Positions 51,638-59,825 of a stretch of 64,000 bases of DNA are shown one piece after another. Both the position numbers and the translations under genes were made by a program. The stretch covers positions 186,001 through 250,000 of the forward strand of contig NZ_CP143541.1 in assembly GCF_040126055.1 (NCBI RefSeq), written 5' to 3'. The notes beneath the pieces were generated by a model that was not told where the DNA came from, did not search any database, and worked only from the letters and a program-made list of their open reading frames with translations. Numbering within the stretch: the first letter of the stretch is position 1; each line of letters opens with the position of its first letter. This DNA comes from Pseudalkalibacillus sp. SCS-8. GTDB taxonomy: Bacteria > Bacillota > Bacilli > Bacillales > Fictibacillaceae.

Positions 51638-52903
51638 TTAACTGAAATTACTTCCGGCTTGTAAAGCCAGCTTATAATATTCACTTGAATTCTTATATTG
51701 TGAGTTTTCATAATAATACTCGGCTAATAATGTAGCGTACTTACAAACAAACTCCATGATATTCTTATCTTGGAAATATGGTATGACCTCCTTTTTAAGA
51801 AAAGACTCATATTCCTTTCCTGTTGCATTGTTAAGTCGCATTTTTAGAACATTATAATGAATTAAATTGTCCTTTTGTCTAAGTTGTTGGATGGTCTCAA
51901 GGTGTTTATCCATTTTTTCCAACCAGGATCTCGACTCTTCAAATTTGTTTAAATTGAAAAACTCCATGGCTAACAAATAATAGGTAATAAAAATCGTTTT
52001 ATCTTCTGAACCTTCTTTGATAGAGGTGCTTTTCAAGTAACACTCTATCGCTTTTTCAGATTCTTTTTTGTTTGAGAAAACTAACCCTAAGTTATGATAA
52101 ATGATACCCAGTGTGCGCTTATCATTAAATGACTCTGCAAATTTCAGAGCTTGTTTGAAGTGGTGAACCGCTTGTGAGTAGTTGTTAATTCTTCTATTTA
52201 CAATCCCTAGTAATATCTGACAGTCCGCACTTCTCGTATAATTGTACTCTTTATCGAATATTGTAAGGGATTTATAAGCATAGTTAATTACTGATGTATT
52301 GTGATAAAGAGCTGTATGAGTTAATGCAAGGCTGTAATAATAGGTTGCAAGCTCTAGTTGGGTTAATGGTGTATATTGCACAAAATGTTCGGCTTCCTCA
52401 AAGTATTTTAATGATTCATTGTACTCGTTGATTATATAGTTATATAAGCCTTTTATAAGGTTATAATAAAATTTTAAGGGGCCATCAAAATGTGTTTTAT
52501 CGAGTTGATCGAGCTTCTTAATAATCTCGTTTGCCTCTTCAATCTTCTTGTGGGTTATATAATATCGGGCCAAAAACAAATCGTACCGAATTAACAATTG
52601 GGGATCTTCAATAATCGGTAGATAATCATCTATTTTTTCTTTCATAACGGTTACTTCATCATGTTTTCTTTCAACCATCAGATGATTCCATTCATTGAGC
52701 ATCCCTATGATATTCACATCTATTTGTTTATCCTTCGGAGAAATCCCGAGGCGTTCACAAAGTAGTTCGATCACATCTTCACTAGATTTCGCGTCTCCGT
52801 TTTCAATTTTACTAAGGTAGGAAACCGAGCAAATTCCCCTGGCTAATTCTTCTTGAGTGAGGCCATTTGTCTTTCTGTAATATCTTATTCGCTGTCCTAT
52901 CAA
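51638..52903 (-). CDS. RRNPP-type regulator: XRE HTH plus TPR repeats (pheromone receptor)
   Basis: 421 aa from TTG 52903, which has GGGAGGGGG 8 bases upstream on the minus strand; the frame could also be read 16 codons earlier. The N-terminal HTH (IGQRIRYYRKTNGLTQEELARGICSVSYLSKIENGDAKSS, 2-42) is of the PlcR/NprR type. The remaining 360 residues form TPR-like helical pairs (for example INNYSQAVHHFKQALKFAESF, GIIYHNLGLVFSNKKESEKAIECYLKSTSI, YYENSQYKNSSEYYKLALQAG). The cognate peptide is probably the IDDRPE(L/P) product of the next gene. A palindrome at 52987-53002 may be its operator. Confidence 0.88.
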   Translation of the reverse strand: MIGQRIRYYRKTNGLTQEELARGICSVSYLSKIENGDAKSSEDVIELLCERLGISPKDKQIDVNIIGMLNEWNHLMVERKHDEVTVMKEKIDDYLPIIEDPQLLIRYDLFLARYYITHKKIEEANEIIKKLDQLDKTHFDGPLKFYYNLIKGLYNYIINEYNESLKYFEEAEHFVQYTPLTQLELATYYYSLALTHTALYHNTSVINYAYKSLTIFDKEYNYTRSADCQILLGIVNRRINNYSQAVHHFKQALKFAESFNDKRTLGIIYHNLGLVFSNKKESEKAIECYLKSTSIKEGSEDKTIFITYYLLAMEFFNLNKFEESRSWLEKMDKHLETIQQLRQKDNLIHYNVLKMRLNNATGKEYESFLKKEVIPYFQDKNIMEFVCKYATLLAEYYYENSQYKNSSEYYKLALQAGSNFS

Positions 52904-52986
52904 AATATCCCCCCTCCCAAACTTGGGAAAATTGACCCGAAAAACCCTCAAATATTGTCTATCAAAACTACCATTTTTCCCAATAC

Positions 52987-53002
52987 AGGACCATATGTTC
53001 CT
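52987..53002 (-). promoter_or_regulatory. Candidate operator of the RRNPP regulator
   Basis: AGGACCATATGTTCCT, a 16-bp near-palindrome (two mismatched positions), 84 bp upstream of the regulator start in the divergent space shared with the gene at 53140. No further copy was noticed in the window. Confidence 0.4.
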
Positions 53003-53139
53003 TTGATAAAATTAATATAACACAAAAAGGAAATCTCAGTTAGTCTTTTAAACTAGATTTTCATTCAATTGAGAATATTGCCATATCGGAAGTAGTAAGA
53101 AGTTCTTGTTTATTATGACATGAATGGGAGGATAGAATA

Positions 53140-53940
53140 ATGGGAAATAAGAACAGTTTATTTCAGCACACCTACGAATCGAAAGACCCGCTATTTGCTC
53201 CTGGTGGATGGCTTCAGGATGTTACAACGAGGACTACAGATCGAAAAACGCATCCAATGACCCAAACAAAGAAAAAGCTTCTGACAGACGATGCGAACAA
53301 TAAATGGTACTATTATCCGATCGATAAAAATGACAGATATGATCTCATTGCTGTAAACGATAAGACAGGCATCATCATGAAGAAGAGAATACATGGTACG
53401 CCGAATATATATGAATTTGAAGAACATATCATCATCGCGTGTGAAGGCGATGGGGAAGAAGGGTTTGTTTATCAATTTTCCAAACAACATTTAGAAATAT
53501 TGAATGAATGGGAGATTGACGGGTTCATCTGGGACGTCAATGAATTCAACGGTGCGGTTTGTGTATCTGCGTATGTCGTGGACCTAGATATAGCACGCTT
53601 GTATATTCTAAATGGTAAATCCATTGATTTTGAAGAGCTTGGCACGCATTTTGCCCCTGCTGACCTCCTCGTCATCCAAAACAAACTGTACATTTCCGCC
53701 TATCCACTTACAGAGAACAGTCCAAAGAAGATCCTGATGCTGGACGAGCGGTTTGTGGTTGACCGGGAGTATGAGGTGAGTATTTGTCCGAGATTCCTTT
53801 ATGAAAATGGAAAGGATATCTTAATTCAAGAGCTCGATGTGAAGACGGGGAGATCGGATCGTTACGTTTCTCTCAATCTTCAAAACGGAAAAGAAGTCAT
53901 CACCCAACGAAAGAAACCAGTTAGAAGTGTGAACTTTTAA
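53140..53940 (+). CDS. Unknown protein, possible beta-propeller-like, divergent from the pheromone receptor
   Basis: 266 aa, soluble, no signal peptide or TM. ATG 53140 has GGGAGGA upstream. The N-terminus is polar (SLFQHTYESKDPLFAPGGWLQDV), and the body alternates short hydrophobic strands (YYYPIDKNDRYDLIAV, YEFEEHIIIACEGDGEEGFVYQF, GAVCVSAYVVDLDIARLYIL, LLVIQNKLYISAYPL), which suggests blades of a propeller. I do not recognise a family. It shares its promoter region with the RRNPP regulator, so it is a candidate target gene. Confidence 0.6.
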   Translation: MGNKNSLFQHTYESKDPLFAPGGWLQDVTTRTTDRKTHPMTQTKKKLLTDDANNKWYYYPIDKNDRYDLIAVNDKTGIIMKKRIHGTPNIYEFEEHIIIACEGDGEEGFVYQFSKQHLEILNEWEIDGFIWDVNEFNGAVCVSAYVVDLDIARLYILNGKSIDFEELGTHFAPADLLVIQNKLYISAYPLTENSPKKILMLDERFVVDREYEVSICPRFLYENGKDILIQELDVKTGRSDRYVSLNLQNGKEVITQRKKPVRSVNF

Positions 53941-53957
53941 AATAGAAGAGATGTAAT

Positions 53958-54009
53958 GAAGAAGGCTGTTCCATCTGTCAGTTCTGACAGGAATGGGGCA
54001 GTCTTTTTA
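53958..54009 (+). terminator. Terminator after the unknown gene
   Basis: AAGAAGGCTGTTCCAT pairs with ATGGGGCAGTCTTTTT around a perfect CTGTCAG-TT-CTGACAG inner palindrome (about 53974-53990). T-run follows. Confidence 0.8.
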
Positions 54010-54183
54010 TTGTTGTAACTCAATCAACGAAAGGAATTATGGAAATAAGGTCTTATATGGGAAATAATGTTTTGCATTACTGCCGTTCTTTCTTAGAAAA
54101 TGGGATTAGGTCAATAATCCTGTCAAATTGCCCACACTTTACGAATAATATAGATACAACATAACGAATTAGGGGCTAAGAAA

Positions 54184-55419
54184 ATGAAACAAAAAAAGAT
54201 TTTTTTACTTACACCCTTCCTGATTGTCTTCCTCTTGCTGATGCCGCTTCATTCCTTTGCTGAATCTGAAAGGCCTGATGATCTTTACAGTGAAACGTTT
54301 GTAATCATGGATGCTGTAACTGGAAAAGTGTTAGCAGAAAATGATGCAGATCGGCGTATGTATCCTGCGAGTATAACGAAAATCGTCACAGGAATCCTTG
54401 CCATCGAATCCGGGAGAATGGATGAACAGGTAACGATATCGGGAAACGCCGTAAGAGTGGATGGAACCCGCGTTTATCTCGTTGAAGGTGAACAGATGTC
54501 ATTGAGACAGCTTGTCCAGGGCCTGATGATCAACTCTGGAAACGATGCGGCGATTGCAATTGCTGAACACTTATCAGGTAGTGTGGAAGAATTCTCTAAA
54601 GAAATGAACGCACTTGTGAAAGATCGATTAGGATTAGAAGGAACCCACTTCGTTAATCCGAGTGGCCTTTATGAAGATGATCATTATACGACTGCAGCAG
54701 ACATGGCTCGTATTACGCAATACGCGCTCGAAAATAAAGAATTCCGAGAGATCGTCGGTACGAAGAAAATGGATTGGATAGGGAAGAGTTGGGAGACGAC
54801 CCTTTATAACCACCATAAACTTCTTTGGCGATATGATGGCACCTTCGGTGTGAAGAACGGGTATACCAATCAGTCGCAGCATACTCTGGTGACGGCTGCA
54901 ACCAAAGAAGACACATCACTCATCGTCGTCACAATGAAAAGTGACACTTCCGAACAAGCGTACAGCGATACAACCGAGCTACTGAATTATGGTTTCGATC
55001 ATTTTGAAACGAAAAAGCTTGAAAAAGGAACGGTGTATGTTGATGAAAATGGCAATGAATACACCTTAAAAGAAGATAAGTTCTTTACGGTGAAAATTGG
55101 AGAAACGTATGAAACGATGGTCAATGAAGAAGGGACCCTGCTCGTTCATACGGATACAGACGAAGAAATCGCTTCATTCCCATTGTTACCTGATACCAAG
55201 CAAGTAATGGATGAAGAGCCTGCTGAAGCGGTGATGGGAAAAGTGGAGGTCGATGAAACGGAAAAGAACGGCTTCTCATGGGTATCCATCCTTTTCGGTG
55301 GATTAATCATTCTGTTCCTTTTAGCTGTAATAAGATGGTATAGAGTGAAAAAGAAGCGAAAACAGAAGAGGCTTCGAATGGAACGGATGAAGGATGAAAT
55401 TCACCGTTTCAGGAGATAA
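54184..55419 (+). CDS. D-alanyl-D-alanine carboxypeptidase (low-molecular-weight PBP)
   Basis: 411 aa. Signal peptide to about residue 26, a peptidase S11 domain (30-260) with S63-x-x-K66 (ASITK), S118-G-N and K224-N-G at the third box, where KTG is usual (GVKNGYT). A PBP5-C-like domain follows (about 270-350), then a C-terminal TM anchor (SILFGGLIILFLLAVIRWY) and a basic tail. It trims the terminal D-Ala of peptidoglycan stem peptides outside the membrane. KNG appears in some Bacillales members, so activity is probably retained. Monocistronic; not a DacA/DacB/DacF symbol by sequence alone. Confidence 0.9.
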   Translation: MKQKKIFLLTPFLIVFLLLMPLHSFAESERPDDLYSETFVIMDAVTGKVLAENDADRRMYPASITKIVTGILAIESGRMDEQVTISGNAVRVDGTRVYLVEGEQMSLRQLVQGLMINSGNDAAIAIAEHLSGSVEEFSKEMNALVKDRLGLEGTHFVNPSGLYEDDHYTTAADMARITQYALENKEFREIVGTKKMDWIGKSWETTLYNHHKLLWRYDGTFGVKNGYTNQSQHTLVTAATKEDTSLIVVTMKSDTSEQAYSDTTELLNYGFDHFETKKLEKGTVYVDENGNEYTLKEDKFFTVKIGETYETMVNEEGTLLVHTDTDEEIASFPLLPDTKQVMDEEPAEAVMGKVEVDETEKNGFSWVSILFGGLIILFLLAVIRWYRVKKKRKQKRLRMERMKDEIHRFRR

Positions 55420-55423
55420 AGAG

Positions 55424-55488
55424 GATGAATACACCGTCCCATACTTCCTATAGGTGGAAGTACAGGCGGGGTGTTCATCTTTTTTTCT
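55424..55488 (+). terminator. Terminator after the carboxypeptidase
   Basis: GATGAATACACC pairs with GGTGTTCATC across a long hairpin with inner ACTTCC/GGAAGT; TTTTTTTC follows. Confidence 0.88.
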
Positions 55489-55594
55489 AGATGCTCTTCG
55501 TTCTAAAGGTTGACGGAAGTAGGAAATAAAAGGGAGATGCGATATAATACATGAAGAGTAAAAGCCAATACAGCTCGGAAAGGATAAATCATTT

Positions 55595-56074
55595 ATGCGC
55601 GATGAACCATCACAACAAATTGCACCACGAGCGCTGACCGTTTGGCGCATATACGGAGCATTGAACAGTTTGTTCCTCGTTATTCTTACAATTGTAAGCT
55701 TTGTCATAGCGTTTTTAACGCCAATCCCGTTATGGATTTCGTTTGTAATTTTATTGATTGCCATCATAATCATTTACCTTCTCGTCTATTTGCTGCCCAA
55801 GATTCGATATCGAGTATGGCGGTATGAAGTACGTGAGTTTGAAATTGAATTGAAATATGGTCTCTTCATAATTCGAAAAGTGTTGATCCCAATGGTCAGG
55901 GTGCAGCATGTCGATACGAAACAAGGACCTATACTGCGACACTTTGATTTATCTTCCGTAACGATATCCACTGCTGCAACGGTTCATGAGATCCCAGCTT
56001 TGGATAATGAAACGGCAGACCAGGTAAGAGATTACATATCCAAAATGGCCAGGGTGACTGAAGAAGATGTTTGA
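55595..56074 (+). CDS. ydbS: YdbS-like PH-domain (bPH2) membrane protein
   Basis: 159 aa: two adjacent TM helices (about 25-75), then a bPH2 domain (RYRVWRYEVREFEIELKYGLFIIRKVLIPMVRVQHVDTKQGPILRHFDLSSVTISTAA, about 85-140). The bPH2 family in Bacillus is linked to resistance to certain bacteriocins; biochemical role unclear. It overlaps ydbT by 8 bases, and the pair occurs in this position in B. subtilis. Confidence 0.9.
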   Translation: MRDEPSQQIAPRALTVWRIYGALNSLFLVILTIVSFVIAFLTPIPLWISFVILLIAIIIIYLLVYLLPKIRYRVWRYEVREFEIELKYGLFIIRKVLIPMVRVQHVDTKQGPILRHFDLSSVTISTAATVHEIPALDNETADQVRDYISKMARVTEEDV

Positions 56075-57485
56075 ACCGACTCGATTACACCCATTAGCTG
56101 CAGGATTATCTTTTTTGAAGATGTTGAAAGAATGGCTGGTTCCGTTGGTTATCTTCTTTTTCGTTGGGCCCGGGAATGAAGGCGGACTGGTATGGATGAG
56201 AATCGCTCCATTCCTTTTCATTCTTTTATTAGGGATATATGGGATCATCCATTGGCTTCGCTTCACCTACCACGTTGAGGGTGAGGAATTGAAAATTGAA
56301 TATGGTGTATTTGTCCGAAAGAAACGATATATACCGAAAAAAAGGATTCAATCCATCGATTATACACAAGGAATCTTCCACCGTTTCTTCAATGTCGTCA
56401 AAGTGAGCATTGAAACAGCGGGTGGTGCAGGTGGAGGCGCAGAAGCATCGTTAGCGGCAATACGAAAATCAGATGCAGATGAACTTGCTTCCATATTGCG
56501 TGAGGATAAAGAGACAGAGCAGGGAGAGAGTGAAAAGGGAGAGGAACCGATTTATACGTATTCCCTGCCCTTAAAAGATCTGGTCATCGCTGCTTCTACC
56601 TCAGGAGGTCTTGGTGTGCTTTTACCGCTTGCGGGTACATTCGGGTCGCAATTCGATACCTTCATTCCGGAGGATTTCTATGTTCTAGCATTCAACTGGT
56701 TAAGCGGATTCAGTTGGGTCATTATCGCGGCGATGGCGTTCATTTCTGTTTTCATCGCCTGGTTCATTTCCTTTATAGGCGTCATTTTCAAGTATGCGAA
56801 CTTCCGGTTGAAACGCTATGAGGATCGGATCGTCATAACGAGAGGTCTGTTGGAAAAGAGGGAACTTACTTTTCCGTTGCAACGGGTGCAAGGGTTGAGG
56901 GTCGTTGAAAACATTCTTCGGCAACCGTTCGGCTATGGAACCGTCCACGTCGAAAGCGCAGGTGGGGCTGGTCCGGAGCTTGGGGTGTCAGCTATGCTCT
57001 TTCCAATCATTAAGAAGTCGCGGTTGAATGAAGAATTGAAGCATATCCTGCCTGGTTATGAATTACCTGAGGATATGCATGCTTTACCAAAGCGCTCGTT
57101 AAGAAGATATATCCTTCGAGCTTTATTACCTGGGCTTCTTCTTATTCCGACTTTTTGGCTTGTGCCATCGAGCTTTTGGTTCCTCTATCTGGTTCCAATC
57201 ATTGTACTGATCTTTTGGGGAGTCATCCGCTTTAAGGACAGCAAATGGTTGATCGAAGGTAAATCCTTTTTTATGCAAGACCGTTTCATTTCAAGGACGT
57301 TATTGATAACCGAGAAGAGACGTATGCAGGACTTTGAAGTTCAACAGTCCATTTTTCAAAGGCGCTACGATTTGGTAACGATGAAAACCGCCATACTCTC
57401 TGGAGGAGTCGGAAGAACATACGAACTGAAAGACATTGATCGGAATGCAGGTAAAGACAATTTCCATTGGTTTATTCGAAGTTAG
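56067..57485 (+). CDS. ydbT: YdbT-like PH-domain (bPH2) membrane protein
   Basis: 472 aa with several TM segments and three bPH2 modules: YRIEYGVFVRKKRYIPKKRIQSIDYTQGIFHR-like near 70-110, ITRGLLEKRELTFPLQRVQGLRVVENILRQPFGY near 250-290, and the last near 400-460 (MQDRFISRTLLITEKRRMQDFEVQQSIFQ). Partner of YdbS; ATG 56067 lies inside the end of ydbS. Confidence 0.92.
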   Translation: MFEPTRLHPLAAGLSFLKMLKEWLVPLVIFFFVGPGNEGGLVWMRIAPFLFILLLGIYGIIHWLRFTYHVEGEELKIEYGVFVRKKRYIPKKRIQSIDYTQGIFHRFFNVVKVSIETAGGAGGGAEASLAAIRKSDADELASILREDKETEQGESEKGEEPIYTYSLPLKDLVIAASTSGGLGVLLPLAGTFGSQFDTFIPEDFYVLAFNWLSGFSWVIIAAMAFISVFIAWFISFIGVIFKYANFRLKRYEDRIVITRGLLEKRELTFPLQRVQGLRVVENILRQPFGYGTVHVESAGGAGPELGVSAMLFPIIKKSRLNEELKHILPGYELPEDMHALPKRSLRRYILRALLPGLLLIPTFWLVPSSFWFLYLVPIIVLIFWGVIRFKDSKWLIEGKSFFMQDRFISRTLLITEKRRMQDFEVQQSIFQRRYDLVTMKTAILSGGVGRTYELKDIDRNAGKDNFHWFIRS

Positions 57486-57508
57486 TGAAAGGAAATGATA
57501 TTATAGAA

Positions 57509-57538
57509 GAAAAGCACCCTGAACAGGGGGCTTTTTTA
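57509..57538 (+). terminator. Terminator after ydbT
   Basis: AAGCACCCT-GAAC-AGGGGGCTT with one mismatch, then TTTTTATTTT. Confidence 0.78.
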
Positions 57539-57648
57539 TTTTGGTCATCATTCATTATTGATTTTAATATAAATATTTCCTATTAAAACAGGAAACCGCC
57601 AACGAACGACGAAAATTGTAAAGACTATGATTTGAAATGGGGAATAGC

Positions 57649-57954
57649 ATGTTCATTGTTCATTCAACGGTACAGGTCCCGACGGAAAAAGCTGATGAAG
57701 TCATCGATATCTATCGGAATCGTTCGCGATCAGTTGATCAAGCAGAAGGATTCTTATCCTTTGAGCTCCTACAGAACGATAAATCACCTGAAGAGCTTAC
57801 CGTCCAGATTAAATTCGAGGATAAGCAGAGCTATTTGAACTGGGTCAGAAGTGACGACTTTAAACGGATTCATGAATTGGAGAAGAAATATCCAGATAAA
57901 GAATTAGCTGGAATCATCCCGAAAGTCCAGATGTACAGTGTGGTCGCTACATGA
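57649..57954 (+). CDS. Antibiotic biosynthesis monooxygenase (ABM) domain protein
   Basis: 101 aa from ATG 57649 (GGGGAA upstream; the frame opens at 57637 without SD). ABM ferredoxin-like fold: MFIVHSTVQVPTEKADEVIDIYRNRS, VDQAEGFLSFELLQND, and TVQIKFEDKQSYLNWVRSDDFKRIHE. It looks like HmoA/HmoB-type haem-degrading monooxygenases but could have another substrate. First gene of a four-gene overlapping operon leading to the cobalamin and STAS genes. Confidence 0.75.
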   Translation: MFIVHSTVQVPTEKADEVIDIYRNRSRSVDQAEGFLSFELLQNDKSPEELTVQIKFEDKQSYLNWVRSDDFKRIHELEKKYPDKELAGIIPKVQMYSVVAT

Positions 57955-58304
57955 ATGAGGCCATGACCAATCAACAGATGATTGATGAAGTTGTACATAA
58001 GATTTATGAGAAATATCCTCAATTAAAAGAACAATTCGGTGAAAAAGGCCTCCGGAAGTGCAGAGAGGATAATGTCCATCACTTCAGGCACCTGGACACA
58101 GCTTTTGAATTGACTGACGTCCAATTCTTTGTCGATTACGCTCATTGGCTCAATGGGATTCTGCAGAAACACGGCATGACGGTTGACCATTTATGCGTCA
58201 ACTTCGAAATCATCCAGCAAGTAGTGGATAATTGGATCGATGCTGATCGTAAGGTCTTTTATGATAAGGCGATTGATCAAGCTGTCCTAGAATTGAGGGC
58301 ATAA
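57951..58304 (+). CDS. Helical protein of unknown family in the B12/STAS operon
   Basis: 117 aa, all-alpha in appearance: MIDEVVHKIYEKYPQLKEQFGEKGLRKCREDNVHHFRHLDTAFELTDVQFFVDYAHWLNGILQKHGM. The ATG overlaps the previous stop (ATGA). It contains several histidines (VHHFRHLD), so a bound metal or cofactor is possible. I recognise no family; helical globin-like N-domains of stressosome RsbR proteins or the helical cap of B12-binding proteins are structural possibilities only. Confidence 0.65.
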   Translation: MNEAMTNQQMIDEVVHKIYEKYPQLKEQFGEKGLRKCREDNVHHFRHLDTAFELTDVQFFVDYAHWLNGILQKHGMTVDHLCVNFEIIQQVVDNWIDADRKVFYDKAIDQAVLELRA

Positions 58305-58339
58305 CCCGAAGACACAAATAGACATGGGTGGGTGAAGCT

Positions 58340-59032
58340 ATGAAAGAGGACATACAAAAGTTCACGCATTATTTGCTTGAGGGTGATGAAGTAAGCTGTG
58401 AATCATTTATTAATGAAATGCCTGATAAAGAGGATGTTATCAAGGTGTTTCACTTCCTTACAACAGCGATGCAGCATATAGGTGAGCTATGGGAGAATAA
58501 TGAGATTACCGTTGCGGATGAACATCTTGCTACAGCTACCTGTGATTATGTCCTATCGCAGTATAAGTACAACCATATTACGCGTAAAAAAGGAAAGTCC
58601 AATGGTCTGAAAGCCATGTTTTTCTGCCTTGAGAATGAACAGCATTATCTCGGTACAAAAATCGTATCTAGTATCTTCGAGTACTACGGTTGGGAAACAC
58701 GATTATTCGGAGCAAACCTGCCCTTGGAATATGCCGAGTCTCAAGCAAAAGAGTGGAAGCCGCAATTGATTGGCATTTCTGTTGCGATTTTATATCATTT
58801 ACCTAAACTAAAGGGTTATCTCGATGCACTCAGTCGAATTCCAAATGCACCGATCATGATGGTTGGAGGGCGACTAAGTGGATTGTACGACCTTCGACAG
58901 TATAGTACTGAAGAGACGATCATCCTTAAGAGCATACAAGATGTCCAACGCTGGATAATGGAGCATCGTACTGAGGGGAATAAATATGGTGAAAACAACA
59001 AACATTCCAGTTCCTTATTTTCAAATCAATAA
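58340..59032 (+). CDS. Cobalamin (B12)-binding sensor protein, CarH-like
   Basis: 230 aa from ATG 58340. An N-terminal helical cap domain (B12-binding_2, 1-90) carries W51-x9-E61-H62 (LWENNEITVADEHLATATCDYVL), the W-x9-EH signature of CarH/LitR coenzyme-B12 photoreceptors. It is followed by the Rossmann-like B12-binding domain with E100-x-H102-x-x-G (ENEQHYLG), where His is the lower axial ligand, then GVSVAIL-like GISVAILYHLPKL and MVGGRLSG. There is no MerR HTH, so the output must come through partners. Overlaps the STAS gene by 47 bp. Confidence 0.8.
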   Translation: MKEDIQKFTHYLLEGDEVSCESFINEMPDKEDVIKVFHFLTTAMQHIGELWENNEITVADEHLATATCDYVLSQYKYNHITRKKGKSNGLKAMFFCLENEQHYLGTKIVSSIFEYYGWETRLFGANLPLEYAESQAKEWKPQLIGISVAILYHLPKLKGYLDALSRIPNAPIMMVGGRLSGLYDLRQYSTEETIILKSIQDVQRWIMEHRTEGNKYGENNKHSSSLFSNQ

Positions 59033-59762
59033 GGACTATGAAATTATAACGCGCTCCAAGCATACAGAAGAACAGTTTCCACAGGTGGATAACTTCTTGG
59101 AGCTTGTTGATGGAGACAGCATGGTAAAAGCGGAACGGAACCTGGGGAAAAAGCATGGGACAGCAGTCTTTGAGCTGGTCATGAAGACGTTTCAAAACCC
59201 ATTTTCTTTATATGAGGTACATGTCTCTTGGAATTTGGATCGTTCAGCGGAGATTGTTTGCGTGGAAAAGAGTACGGCGAATGAGAAATTGTTCAATCAA
59301 ATTGATCGCCTAAGAGGAAGGCTTGAAAACACGAATTTCGAGTTGTTGGAAAAAAAGAATGAACTAGAAGCAGCGATGCATAAAATTAATGAGCTATCTG
59401 GCCCATTCATTTCTCTGACTGACGATACTGCCCTCGTTCCATTGTTCGGGGATCTTACAGAAGAGAAAATGATGTTGATTTCGAAGAAGATCCTAGACAA
59501 TGCACATCACAAAAATCAAGACCGTCTGTATTTTGATTTTACAGGTGTGAGTGAAATAAATGAGGATGGATTCAAAGAACTGCAGCAATTATTCAAGACC
59601 TTATGGTATATGGGAGAAATTGAAGCCATCATCATCGGTATTTCACCTCAACAGGCCGTCACTCTGAACAATCTGGATACGGAATACCACTTGAAATTTG
59701 TCTCGACTCTGAAGGAAGCACTCAAAGGTTTATATACGAAGAAAACAGGAGTTGACCCTTGA
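58986..59762 (+). CDS. STAS-domain protein with N-terminal PAS-like region and coiled coil
   Basis: 258 aa from ATG 58986 (GAGGGG 7 bases upstream). Residues about 1-95 look PAS-like (PYFQINKDYEIITRSKHTEEQFPQVDNFLELVDGD), about 98-135 form a coiled coil (LFNQIDRLRGRLENTNFELLEKKNELEAAM), and about 140-250 a STAS domain (FISLTDDTALVPLFGDLTEEKMMLISKKIL, DFTGVSEINEDGFKELQQLF, IIIGISPQQAV). This is the architecture of RsbR/stressosome co-antagonists. Thr/Ser phosphorylation sites of RsbR are not clear. It is the likely output of the cobalamin sensor next to it. Confidence 0.78.
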   Translation: MVKTTNIPVPYFQINKDYEIITRSKHTEEQFPQVDNFLELVDGDSMVKAERNLGKKHGTAVFELVMKTFQNPFSLYEVHVSWNLDRSAEIVCVEKSTANEKLFNQIDRLRGRLENTNFELLEKKNELEAAMHKINELSGPFISLTDDTALVPLFGDLTEEKMMLISKKILDNAHHKNQDRLYFDFTGVSEINEDGFKELQQLFKTLWYMGEIEAIIIGISPQQAVTLNNLDTEYHLKFVSTLKEALKGLYTKKTGVDP

Positions 59763-59815
59763 TGTCCACGCTCTGAATGAGAGTTGTGGTAAAGCGGGTC
59801 CTCCTGTTTTTTGTA
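59744..59815 (+). terminator. Terminator after the STAS gene
   Basis: AACAGGAG-TT-GACCC pairs with GGGTC-CT-CCTGTTTTTT across a long loop that forms its own GTCCACGCTCT/AGAGTTGTGG hairpin. Confidence 0.75.
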
Positions 59816-59825
59816 TTGAGGTATT

